Origin: Chrysochromulina parva
Taxonomy: Eukaryota > Haptophyta > Prymnesiales > Chrysochromulinaceae
Assembly (NCBI GenBank): GCA_002887195.1
Contig: PJAB01000813.1
Location: forward strand, 1 to 20,341
Direction: 5' to 3'
Length of the DNA stretch: 20,341 nucleotides
Below are positions 1-8,080 of this stretch, one piece after another. A model generated the notes under the pieces. The model saw only the letters and a list, made by a program, of their open reading frames with translations, was not told the DNA's origin and did no database searches. How positions within the stretch are numbered: position 1 is the stretch's first letter; every line of letters begins with the position of its first letter. The position numbers were made by a program, and so were the translations under genes.

Positions 1-2635
1 AAAGGCTGAGCCAAGGATGGTGGAAGGCCAATGCGACGCGGCTCCGCCGTCGGCGTCGCGCTCTGTACAGAAGGCGTCGGGCTCTCCTTCTCCTCGTCCT
101 TCTGCCACGCCGTGCGGCCTTGTAAAGGAGAGGGCTGATCCACGCCATGCCCCGACCCTGGCAGGACCCCACTTTCTGCCTGATCGATGAGCATGAGCTG
201 CCGCTTCACCTTAAGCCGATCTTCCTCCGCGAGCTCTTCCTCCTCGAGCGAAGCTATGAGACGCAAGCGCGCCGTGCTCAGGATCGAACGAGCCTCTTCC
301 CTCATCGACGACTCAAAGGTCTCGGCACCAGCCTCAAACGGATTTCGCGCAGCCTCTGGGCTCTCTGGAGGCACTTCCTGTGCATAGTACTCGAGAGCGC
401 GTTCCAGCCGTCCTTCCTGCACGCACCGCTGCAGCGTCGTGACCAGTGCCGTGTGAAGCATCTGCTCCACCTTTTTGAGCTGCGCCTTGGTCTCCTGGAT
501 GCCTCTCGACGTCAAGTCGGGCTCGGCCAGTTTCGACTCAAGCCGCAGACGCGCCGAATGCATCACGAGATTCGCCTCCATACGGATCTCCCTATGGCGA
601 GCGGATCGGTCGATGTTAAGCAAGGGCAATGTCATCTTGAAGTATTCCAACGCCGCTTCGTACTGGCCTTCCTGCACGCATCGCTGCAGCCGCGTGGGCA
701 GCCCCGTCAGGAACGTGTCGACCTCGGGTGGCTCGAAGGTGGCCGGCGCGCTTGCAGGAGCTGACGCGAAGAGTGCACCAGCAAGGTCAACGGAGGAGGG
801 CCTGTTCCGTGTGAGGTCAGCTGGAGGTGGCGCTGGCGGCGGCGCGTTGGCAAAGGGGTTTGCTGCTGGCGTTGGGGGCGCTGGCGGCGGCGCGTTGGCA
901 AAGGGGTTTGCTGCTGGCGTTGGTGGCGCTGGCGGCGGCGCGTTGGCAAAGGGGTTTGCTCCTGGCGTTGCCCAAGGGTCTGTGGGCGCTTTGGCCGTGG
1001 GCGTTCCGTCTGCAAAGGGGTTCGCTGTTGGCTTCGGCGCGTCGGCAAAGGGGTTCGCTGTTGGCTTCGGCGCGTCGGCAAAGGGGTTCGCTGTTGGCTT
1101 CGGCGCGTCGGCAAAGGGGTTCGCTGCTGGCTTCGGCGCGTCGGCAAAGGGGTTCGCTGTTGGCCCCGGCGCGTCTGCAAAAGGGTGTGCTGCTGGCTCC
1201 GGCGTGTCTGCAAACGGGTTTGTTGCTGTCTTGGCTCCGGGGTCTGCGGGCGCTTTCGCCGGCGTGTCTGCAAACGGGTTTGTTGCTGTCTTGGCTCCGG
1301 GGTCTGCTGGCGCTTTCGCCGGCGTGTCTGCAAACGGGTTTGTTGCTGGCTTGGCCCCGGGGTCTGCGGGCGCTTTGGCCACGGGTGCCACCGGTTGAGT
1401 CGGCGCGGCGGCCGGGGCTGTCCCTTGTGGAATCCAAGACAGCAACACCTCCCGCGAGATCCACGAGACCTCCTTGGCCAGGTGACCCAGATCTTGACCG
1501 AGATCGAAGCCCTTCGCGTCTCCTCGAATCGCGCAGTCGATGAGCCCGAGACTAAGCTTGGCATCGGAACGAGCCGCAGCATTGAGGCCGCGCTCCTCTA
1601 GGCGCATCTCAAGCCGCAGACGCGCCGTGTGCATGATCATGGCACACTCATCGCGGATCTTGACGGTGGCGGCGAAGGTGGCGGCAGAGGGATCAGAAGC
1701 GGAGGAGTCTGACGAGTTCTCTTGCAGGTAGATCATCATTGCGAGCTCCTCAGCAGTCAGACCTATCGGCGCGTCGCCGTCGATCATCAGCTTAGCGGCC
1801 TTTTCAGCGGCGACCTTTTCAGCGACAGACTTTGCCTGTTCAGCGGCCTCTCGCGCCTTCTCGGCGGCCTTTTGTGCCGAACGGTCTACAACGTCAAGTA
1901 GTTTGAGCCCCAATGCGTAGTACTTGGCAGCCAAGTCAAACTCACCATTTTGCACGCAGCCCTGAAGCGTCTTCGGCAACGACCCAACGAACTGAACCTT
2001 CGCAAGGTTCTGCTTGGTTCGATTGCCTTCGTCCAGCTTGACCTTGATGGGGCGATAGAGATGGCTTTCCAGTCGCAGAGTTTCGGACGAGACCCCGCGG
2101 ATGCTCCGGTCCAGCTCATCTACCATGGCATCAAGCTCCTCGAAGCGTGAGCAGATCTTCTTGCGGATCTGGCCGGTGGCCCGCATCCACCCATCCATGT
2201 CCACAACCACAAACTGTTCATAGACCAATGCAGCTTCTTGATTGTCTTTCTCGAGCTTCTCTGCGTGGCCGCGTGCATCAAGCTGCTCGGCGAGCATCGT
2301 GGCATTGCCGATGATGGCGGAGATCATCTGCTTGTTCTCCGCGTGCATCGTGTCGCGGTAGTTCACCACCTCCTTCATCGTCTTTGTCTGCAGCAAGTGC
2401 GCTACAAACTTGTCAGCCTCGAAACCCGCGCGATCGAGGTCCATGTTGGGCTCCTCACTGCCCGTGACAGGCTCCTTCAAGACGCTCTCGCCGCGCGCCT
2501 TCTCCTCGTGCGCCTTCTCCTCATGGCGGAGGGCAAGCCGCTGCGCACGCTCTCCTCTCCACCCGTGGGCGAAGGCGACGACCTTGGCGGCAGCGCCGAC
2601 GCTCGTGGCCGCATCCGTGGCCGACGCCGGCCGTG

Positions 2636-2681
<46 letters not shown>

Positions 2682-3652
2682 GCCGCCGCCGCCGCCGCCG
2701 TCGCCGCCGCTCTCCAGAGTCCGACTTGCCGACGAGTCAAACTTGCCGGACTGCCTGCGGGCGAACGCTGCCTTGAGCTTCGCGGCGGCGGCAGCTTCAG
2801 CTTCTCCGATCACGATGGCAGCCGACCTCGAGTCCGTCGGTAGAGGGGGGCGAGGCGGAGGGGGCGGAGGCTTCGCGCGCGGCGGAGGGGACGTGACTTT
2901 TGGCTGAGGCGGAGGGGGCGTGTCCTTGAGGGCGGCGTCAATGAGCGCGGCGCGCTTGATGGTCTCGTCAAGAGCGCTGCCCTTGATCGTGCCGCTCTCG
3001 ACCTTTGCCTTGAGCCGCTTGGATGCCATCTTGAGGATCGCAAAAGCCTCCTCGCGCACCTGCGAGGTTGCACCACCGGGTGTGAGCGTGGCGGCTAGGG
3101 CCATGAGCATGAGCCTGAGCGTGAGAGGCGGGGCTCGCTCACCGCCAAGATCGTGCCGGTGTACGGCCCGCCGTGCTCCAGGGCCGAGTTGAACATCGGC
3201 AAGGCAGTTCTATAAATAGAAACGGCGAGATCGATCTGCCCCTCCTTCTCGCAGCGCTCTATGCGCGCGCCTACAGACTCGAGGAAGGCCATCTCCGGCG
3301 GCGGCGGCGCCACCTCCACCTGCTTCACCGCTGCTTTCAGGATAAGCGGCTTGCGGTGCTTGGCCGCCTCGGCAGCTTCGGCCGCCTCGGCGGCCAGCCT
3401 CATGCGCGCAGCAGCGCTCATCTTAGGCTGACCTGTCGGAGCCTGTGCTGCTGCTGACGTTGTCGGTGCCATCGCCTTAGTTGGTTGTGCCTTGGGTGGC
3501 GGTTGCGCCGGAGCTGGCATTGGCTGTGCCCTTGGTGGCGTATCGAATGGATTTGCGGCCAGTGGCTGTGATGGCGGTGGCTTCGGTGGCGTCGATAGCG
3601 CCTTGAGATCTGGTGGCTTCGATGGTGTCGGCTGCCCAAGCGGGTCGGACAT
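1..3652 (-). CDS. Vps51-like tethering protein with NPF/DPW array (3' end off window)
   Basis: Model: complement of join(<1..3059, 3143..3652), at least 1189 residues. The ATG at 3652 (MSDPLGQP) is the first in frame. The phase-0 intron 3060-3142 joins ...GTILA to VREEAF. Exon 2 stays open to the window edge. Residues about 376-560 match the Vps51 family, the shared subunit of the GARP and EARP tethers: first a stretch like the Vps51 N-terminal segment (GFEADKFVAHLLQTKTMKEV), then ALVYEQF and IRKKI, which parallel the family's LVYENYNKF and TIR motifs, then KVQFVGSLPKTL. Copies of the following helical module (RCVQEG..E.AL.YY) recur at about 122-217, 525-682, 950-1030 and 1033-1120. Between them lie a Gly/Ser run (about 285-315), an Ala/Lys/Glu helix (567-594) and an NPF array (744-906) with one DPW motif (864-866). 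Expected role: tethering endosome-derived vesicles at the trans-Golgi or recycling endosomes. Binding of EH-domain proteins through NPF is inferred. The Vps51 assignment is by eye and fairly firm; orthology is not proven. Confidence 0.75.
829..972 (-). repeat. 48-bp tandem repeat, 3 units, encoding NPF
   Basis: Three adjacent units at 829-876, 877-924 and 925-972 differ at only a few bases. In the minus-strand reading frame of the Vps51-like gene each gives 16 residues of the form ANPFANAPPPAPPTPA. The NPF codons lie at 852-860, 900-908 and 948-956. The unit length is a multiple of three, so copy-number change keeps the frame. Confidence 0.9.
1015..1212 (-). repeat. 33-bp tandem repeat, 6 units, encoding NPFADAPKPTA
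   Basis: Units start at 1015, 1048, 1081, 1114, 1147 and 1180. The first three are identical and the later ones diverge slightly. Read on the minus strand they give NPFADAPKPTA-type peptides. In the divergent last unit the motif at 1179-1187 has become HPF. Confidence 0.9.
1201..1380 (-). repeat. 60-bp tandem repeat, 3 units, encoding TNPFADTP-type peptide
   Basis: Units 1201-1260, 1261-1320 and 1321-1380. The first two differ at one base. On the minus strand each encodes 20 residues that include TNPFADTPAKAPADPGAK, so each unit carries one NPF motif with an Asp two residues after it. The unit slightly overlaps the end of the 33-bp array. Confidence 0.9.
2638..2700. repeat. Triplet microsatellite (CTG)14 then (CCG)7 inside coding exon
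   Basis: Fourteen CTG triplets (2638-2679) are followed by seven CCG triplets (2680-2700). In the minus-strand reading frame of the Vps51-like gene they encode about seven Gly and then 14 Ser (AGC codons), a flexible linker ahead of the Vps51 core. Confidence 0.95.
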
Positions 3653-3941
3653 GGGCACCCCGTTGAGGAAGAGGTTGCGAGCAGGAGATGCTGGCGCGAG
3701 ACGTCGGAGCGCGTGCACTAAACCAAGCACGACTCGTGCGCCGTCAAAACTTGGCCGCTTTCGTAGGTCAACACGAACGTGACTCGCTTAGACGTCTGAC
3801 AACAGACATATTCTAACGTCTTGTGTTTCACTGTGAAGATCGCGGCACGCACGCGCGCGAGAATCGCGGTCGACCCCCTCTCTCGCGGCATCAGCCTCGT
3901 CCCTGACCTTCGAGGGACGCCCTCCACCAAAACCTTTCGTC
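3653..3941. promoter_or_regulatory. Divergent promoter between Vps51-like gene and SUMO
   Basis: The 289 bp separate the two start codons, on opposite strands, so both promoters and 5' leaders must lie here or overlap it. No clear TATA box is visible. A short stem, GTCTG at 3794-3798 with CAGAC at 3803-3807, and the palindrome AGACGTCT around 3790-3797 sit near the middle. Regulation cannot be read from the sequence. Confidence 0.5.
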
Positions 3942-4415
3942 ATGGCTGACGAAGAATCGAAGCAGGGAGAAGAGGCCAAGCCCAACACCATGCAGCTCAA
4001 GGTCGTCTCGCAAGACGGCACTGAAGGTGTGCTGCTCCCGCCGCATGTGCCCGCCCTTGTATACACTCATGGAGCCGCACACGCTCAGTGGCGTCCTTCC
4101 TCGCTGAGCGCGGGTGACCGCCAGGATCTCGCCATCTTGTGTAGCCATGGCACGCACGCGCCTCACTGATCTCACGCTTGAGTGTCACTCGCGCGTCTCA
4201 CCACAGTCTTCTTCAAGTGCAAGCCCGACACGAAGCTTGAGAAGCTGATGCGCGCGTTTTGCCAGCGGCAAGGCGTGGCCATGGAGTCTGTCCGCTTCCT
4301 CTTCGACGGCAACCGCATCCGTGAGAACCAGACGCCAAACGAGCTCGAAATGGAGGATGGTGACAGCATCGATGTGGTCGTTGCGCAGGTGGGCGGCACG
4401 CCCACGACCCGCTAG
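3942..4415 (+). CDS. SUMO: SUMO (small ubiquitin-like modifier) precursor
   Basis: Model: join(3942..4026, 4207..4415), 97 residues; the 180-bp intron splits the Val codon that joins QDGTE to FFKCK. The protein is a near full-length SUMO: acidic N-tail, first beta strand MQLKVVSQDG, then CQRQGV, RFLFDGNRI and TPNELEMEDGDSIDV, all family hallmarks. It ends VGG-TPTTR, so a SUMO protease must remove five residues to expose the Gly-Gly used for conjugation to target lysines through E1 and Ubc9. No clear psi-K-x-E site is seen in the N-tail, so chain formation of the SUMO2/3 kind is not evident. The ATG at 3942 is the only sensible start. The gene is head-to-head with the Vps51-like gene and converges on the J-PDZ gene. 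Confidence 0.96.
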
Positions 4416-4848
4416 CGGCAGCCATGGTCGGCATGATGTGCGGACGGCTGGCGCTGGCGGTAGAGTTGGTGCATGCTTCGCGTCGGCTCTTGTACGTTCG
4501 AGACTGGCATTGCGGCGGCTCGAGCTCGCGCCTTGTGCGGGAGCCAACTGCTGCCCGCTCGGGGAAGACGACGTCGGCGATGAAACACACAAACAGCTTC
4601 TCGACAGCGCAGTTGTAGAGTGCATACGCCCAGTATCCGACAGTTTCATTGCAGTGCCAAATAGACAGAGAGGCGCCGAGAGCAGGCCTACGAAGTCGTC
4701 TCGTCTTAAAATGTGTGAAAAAAGGCGCCTAGCGCAAACCGGGACGCCGCTTAAGTAACGCGCACCCGGGGGCGCACCGCCCCAGCACGCCGGGGCGTGC
4801 GTGACGTCTCGCGCGCGCGCGACCCCGCTGTCAACGGACGCCGAGCGT
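4416..4848. other. Convergent intergenic region, SUMO / J-PDZ 3' ends
   Basis: This 433-bp stretch between two facing stop codons should hold both 3' untranslated regions. I see no gene in it. A short hairpin, GCACGCC at 4785-4791 with GGCGTGC at 4794-4800, lies close to the J-PDZ stop, followed by an alternating CG run around 4808-4822. No canonical AATAAA is seen on either strand. Confidence 0.5.
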
Positions 4849-5037
4849 TCAGCCACGTCGGCTTCGTCGTCCGCCTCCTCCTCCGCCGCCGCGCCCACTT
4901 CCCATGCCGCCCATGCCTGGAAACCCACCCATGCCCGGCATGCCGCCGCCGCCCATCCCACCCATCATCCTTTGAAGCATCTCTGGGTCGATTTGTTGGC
5001 CGCCACCCATGCCGCCCATGCCGCCCATGCCACCCAG

Positions 5038-5071
<34 letters not shown>

Positions 5072-6381
5072 GCTCGGCCGCCGCCGCGCGGGCCGCCGCC
5101 GCGGGGCCCGCTGCCGCCGCCGCCGCTGCTTGGCTGCGGCGCGACGAGCGTTGGCTGCACGAGAAAGCGTAACGGCGCGCCCGCGGCACCCAAAGCTTTG
5201 AGCGCGTCGGCGAGCTTCATGGCCTTGAGAGACTGCGTATTGACGAACAGGATCTTATCCCCTATCCGGAGCCGGCCGTCCTTGTGGGCGGCCCCGCCTT
5301 TGCTGATCTGGCTGATGACATTCGAGGGATCGACTTTGATACCGAGCCCTCCACTCGTCGGCTGCACAAAGTCCTTGACCTCGACGGCCTGCCCCTCCTC
5401 GCCCTTCATGTAGGCCACCTGCAGCACATGCGCGCTGCCGCTGAGCGCCGTACCCAGCGCCCCCTTCCCATGCGATAGGCTCTCCCCATCGACCTTGAAG
5501 ACCACGTCGCCGACGCGAAGGCCAGCCTTGTCGGCGACGCCGCCGGTGGTCACGCCGATGATGGTGTTGCGCCCGTCCGCTTTGAGGCCGAAACCGCCAC
5601 TTACCGGCTTGACGAGCCGCACCTGCCGAGCACACACAGCACACACCACCATGGCGCGCATCGTCAGTCATACAGGCGTCCTCAGTCATACACCAAGTTG
5701 CGGAGCGACAGAAGCGAACGTGGAGCTGGCGACGCGGGCTGTGCTCACCTGATGCAGCTGCGACTCGGCGGGCATTGGCACGGCTCCCGCGCTGGCGCCG
5801 TCCGCGCCGTCAAAGGGTGAGCCGCCGCCGCCGCCGCCGCCAAACGGGCTACCGCCCATGCCGCCCATGCCTCCGAACGGGCTCCCGCCGCCGCCGCCAA
5901 AGCTAAACTTGACGTTCGTGTTACCACCGCCGCCGCCCATGCCGCCAAAGGGGTTCTCGCCACCGAAGAACTGCTTGAAGATCTCCATCGGATCGATGCC
6001 ACCGGCGGCGGCGCCGGCGCCGCCACCACCTCCCTGTAGACCCTCCTCTCCAAACTGATCGTACACCTTGCGTTGCTCAGCGTCAGAGAGCACTGTGTAC
6101 GCCGCGGCGATCTCCTTGAATTTCTCCTGTGCCTCTTCCTTGTTGTCCGGGTTTTTGTCGGGATGCCACTGGATAGATAGCTTGCGGAACGCCTTCTTGA
6201 TCGCCCGATCGTCTGCACTGCGAGGCACGCCGAGAATCTTGTAATAATCCCTGCCCTTGGAGGCGGCAGTTGCGCCATCTCTGCCAGGACGCTTTGGAAT
6301 GCTGCGGCGGTACTGGGCGCTCGAGGGCTGCAGCAGCAGGACGACCGCGGCGAGGAACAACAGCAAGCGAGCAGTGCGCAT
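4849..6381 (-). CDS. Secretory J-domain protein fused to two PDZ domains
   Basis: Model: complement of join(4849..5622, 5749..6381), 468 residues; the phase-0 intron of 126 bp joins SQLHQ to VRLVKP. Residues 1-22 are a signal peptide ([18 protein letters not shown], cleavage likely after PSSA). A full J domain spans 44-115, with HPD at 73-75 and [11 protein letters not shown] at its end, so it should stimulate an Hsp70 ATPase, presumably BiP if it stays in the ER. A Gly/Phe region (117-191) follows. PDZ 1 (about 212-285, GGFGLK loop) and PDZ 2 (about 293-367, GGLGIK loop, RIGDKIL) come next. The C-terminal 100 residues are GGM repeats around DPEMLQRMM, like the GGMP stretch of the Hsp70 cofactor Hip. 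There is no KDEL-type signal. An in-frame upstream ATG exists, but the hydrophobic signal peptide favours 6381. The J-to-PDZ join depends on the splice call; both signals are good. Confidence 0.85.
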
Positions 6382-6584
6382 CCTCGATCCTGACGCCACG
6401 CCGAGTGCTCGCTTCGGGATGCAAGCTTGTTTCTGAGGGTCCCCACAGGAAACATTCACACTTTCACAGCCCAAGCGAGATGCTGCGAAGGACCGCCGCG
6501 AAGGACCCTCGAAATGAGACACATGCAGACGGTGAGCCGAGAAACAGCCAAAATAAGAGAGTGTGGCGAGAGACGTTTCATCCT

Positions 6585-6760
6585 TTGACCCAAAGCGCAA
6601 AGGGGTAGGGGGAGGTGAGCTAATTCTTTCTGGATTCACACACTGTATCCCCACCACCTGATTTTGAACTCAGTGATTGACCCAAAGGGGTAGGGGGAGG
6701 TATTCTTTCTGGATTCACACACTATCCCCACCACCTGATTTTCATTTTGAACTCAGTGAT
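6585..6760. repeat. Tandem duplication of an approximately 90-bp non-coding unit
   Basis: Unit 1 (6585-6676) and unit 2 (6677-6760) both begin TTGACCCAAAG and both contain GGGGTAGGGGGAGGT, ATTCTTTCTGGATTCACACA and CCCCACCACCTGATTTT, and end GAACTCAGTGAT. They differ by small indels (about 8 bases lost after AAAG, 7 lost near GAGCTA, 2 lost near GTATCC, 6 gained near TTCATT). High identity implies a recent event. Confidence 0.9.
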
Positions 6761-6784
6761 CGTACCACGATCCGATCCCCCAAT

Positions 6785-6838
6785 TAACCCGGGTCCCCCG
6801 GCCCCCGGGCCCCGGCCGGCCCCCCCCGCCCGACCGGT
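6785..6838 (-). other. G-run block, possible G-quadruplex on minus strand
   Basis: The plus strand is almost only C and G, with six or more runs of at least three C, so the minus strand has GGG to GGGGGGGG runs separated by two to four bases. Such spacing can form a G-quadruplex in the J-PDZ promoter or the SET 3' region. That it forms in the cell is inference. Confidence 0.45.
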
Positions 6839-6960
6839 GCCCATCGCAGAGATACGCGTCGCAGATCGCACCATGGACCGCGACCGTCCTAAGAGGCTAA
6901 GACCGTCCGTGGCCCGATAAATTATAAATGTGAAATTAAGTGCGTCTTCCGAAGAAGTGC

Positions 6961-7914
6961 TCAGATTGTACCCGAGGCGGCCCTCGCTACTAAGGAGGGC
7001 TGTATGCTGATGGCTGCCAGCGTGCGCACGCGATGCCTCTCGAAGGCAACCTCCCACGAGGCTGCGTCATCATCGTCAGAAGCATGCCACTGTACGTCCA
7101 ACACCGAGTGTCGGGGCGCATCTAGCCGGTAGACCTCGGCCAGGCTCGCAAATCGGTGTCCCTCGGCGAGGTTGGGCAACCAGCACTCAACAACCTGTGC
7201 TGCGCTCACGAGCAGTGGAAGCACCGTCATGGCCACCTGAGGAGTCCGCCTGCGTGGCGGCTGTCGCTCAGCTAGATCCGCGGCGACGCTTGCTGCTTCG
7301 AGCAGGTCCCAACGCTCCTGCTCCTCCGGTGGTAAGGAGCCCTGGCATCTTGCGCAGGGCTCGCTGAAGCCCCAAGTTTGGCACGGGCGCTCTTTACGGG
7401 GCCGGAAGAGCTTCTCGTGGCTGTACGAGATCAGAATCTGTTCGCCAGCCATGATGGCACGTGCGGTGGTCACGCGGGAGTAGCACGCACCAAACTCGGA
7501 CTTCATCATCTCAACGGAGGTGTTAGGACAGCAAGAATGGTTGATCATGGACGTGAGCTCGAAAAGCATCGCTCCGGTGAATGGTCCGTTCTCAAAGAAG
7601 TTGTTTGAAACGATGCCCTCAGCTTCGGCCTCGCCGGAGCTGTGCGCGGGGCGGCAGAAAGCCGCGTGCCTCTCAAGATCAGCGCCGACACGTTTCACAA
7701 GGTCAGCGCGAGTCCGGCCAACAGTGAACGCCTTCTCTTTCCAAAGCTGCGTTCCTGGTGGTATGTCGGCCAGCGCAAACCAGCCTCGACCAGCGGTCGG
7801 CACTTCACGCAGCTCAAGAAGTCCGTGGATCAAATGTTTGCCGCCGTGGCATACACGGGCCGCCACCGCGTCGGCCGTGGAGTCGGCCGTGGCGTCGATC
7901 GAGTCTTCTACCAT
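6961..7914 (-). CDS. SET-domain protein, SMYD-like without MYND finger
   Basis: Single exon, 317 residues, ATG at 7914. SET motifs are in order: GRGWFALADIPPG (42-54, first SET strand), INHSCCPN (124-131, the conserved NHSC.PN that builds the cofactor and substrate pocket), GEQILISY (157-164, catalytic Tyr 164) and a Cys-rich post-SET part (C178, C187, C190). The gap between GRG and NHSC is about 80 residues, as in SMYD and SET5-like proteins, but there is no MYND zinc finger. The family transfers methyl groups from S-adenosylmethionine to lysines of histones or other proteins; the target cannot be told. After residue 195 the protein is helical without a known motif. It is divergent from the membrane-protein gene across a short shared promoter. 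Confidence 0.85.
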   Translation of the reverse strand: MVEDSIDATADSTADAVAARVCHGGKHLIHGLLELREVPTAGRGWFALADIPPGTQLWKEKAFTVGRTRADLVKRVGADLERHAAFCRPAHSSGEAEAEGIVSNNFFENGPFTGAMLFELTSMINHSCCPNTSVEMMKSEFGACYSRVTTARAIMAGEQILISYSHEKLFRPRKERPCQTWGFSEPCARCQGSLPPEEQERWDLLEAASVAADLAERQPPRRRTPQVAMTVLPLLVSAAQVVECWLPNLAEGHRFASLAEVYRLDAPRHSVLDVQWHASDDDDAASWEVAFERHRVRTLAAISIQPSLVARAASGTI

Positions 7915-8080
7915 CACACTAAAAAAAGGCCAGAGATATACACGTAAGTCTCGTCAAGTCAAGTCATGACTTGACTTGACAGAAACAACAAGTCTCCTTC
8001 GTATAGACTTCACTTGACTTGACTAGACTTGACTTTGATGCCTCGAAAGGCTCCCGCGCGGCAAACGCGACGAGGCCGCC
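7915..8080. promoter_or_regulatory. Divergent 166-bp promoter with long palindrome
   Basis: Only 166 bp separate the start codons of the SET gene (minus) and the four-helix membrane protein (plus), so the segment must serve both. It holds a perfect 28-bp palindrome and further CTTGACT copies to 8036. No TATA box is obvious. Confidence 0.6.
7953..7980. repeat. Perfect 28-bp palindrome built from CAAGT / ACTTG units
   Basis: The left arm GTCAAGTCAAGTCA (7953-7966) is the exact reverse complement of TGACTTGACTTGAC (7967-7980), with no loop. Each arm is itself a direct repeat of GTCAA/TTGAC. More TTGACT words follow between 8013 and 8036. It could extrude as a cruciform or bind a dimeric factor. 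Confidence 0.95.

Larger units (their letters stand above)
6382..6960. other. Intergenic region between SET gene 3' end and J-PDZ start
   Basis: Both flanking genes read leftward, so this 579-bp stretch holds the 3' end of the SET gene and the promoter and leader of the J-PDZ gene. It contains an approximately 90-bp tandem duplication (6585-6760) and a nearly pure G/C block (about 6785-6838). No open frame here looks like a real protein. Confidence 0.6.

Noticed and set aside
829..1380. Regular repeats resembling a CRISPR array
   Set aside because: There are no unique spacers between units, the unit lengths are multiples of three, and the repeats encode a peptide within a eukaryotic gene.
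475..1582. Several long overlapping open frames on both strands rich in Gly/Ala, Arg/Gln or Cys
   Set aside because: They are shadows of the tandem repeats. Only the minus frame that reads NPF continues into the Vps51-like sequence on both sides.
2238..2907. Plus-strand frames with poly-Ala or poly-Leu
   Set aside because: They arise from the CTG/CCG run read in the wrong frame and lie opposite the Vps51-like exon.
4185..4961. 258-codon minus-strand frame opposite SUMO exon 2
   Set aside because: No domain is recognisable, it covers the SUMO exon in antisense, and its composition follows from the opposite strand.
6722..7057. Minus-strand frame with Gly-rich peptide across the G-run block
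   Set aside because: It overlaps the SET gene 3' end in another frame, and the Gly-rich part is only the G-run block.
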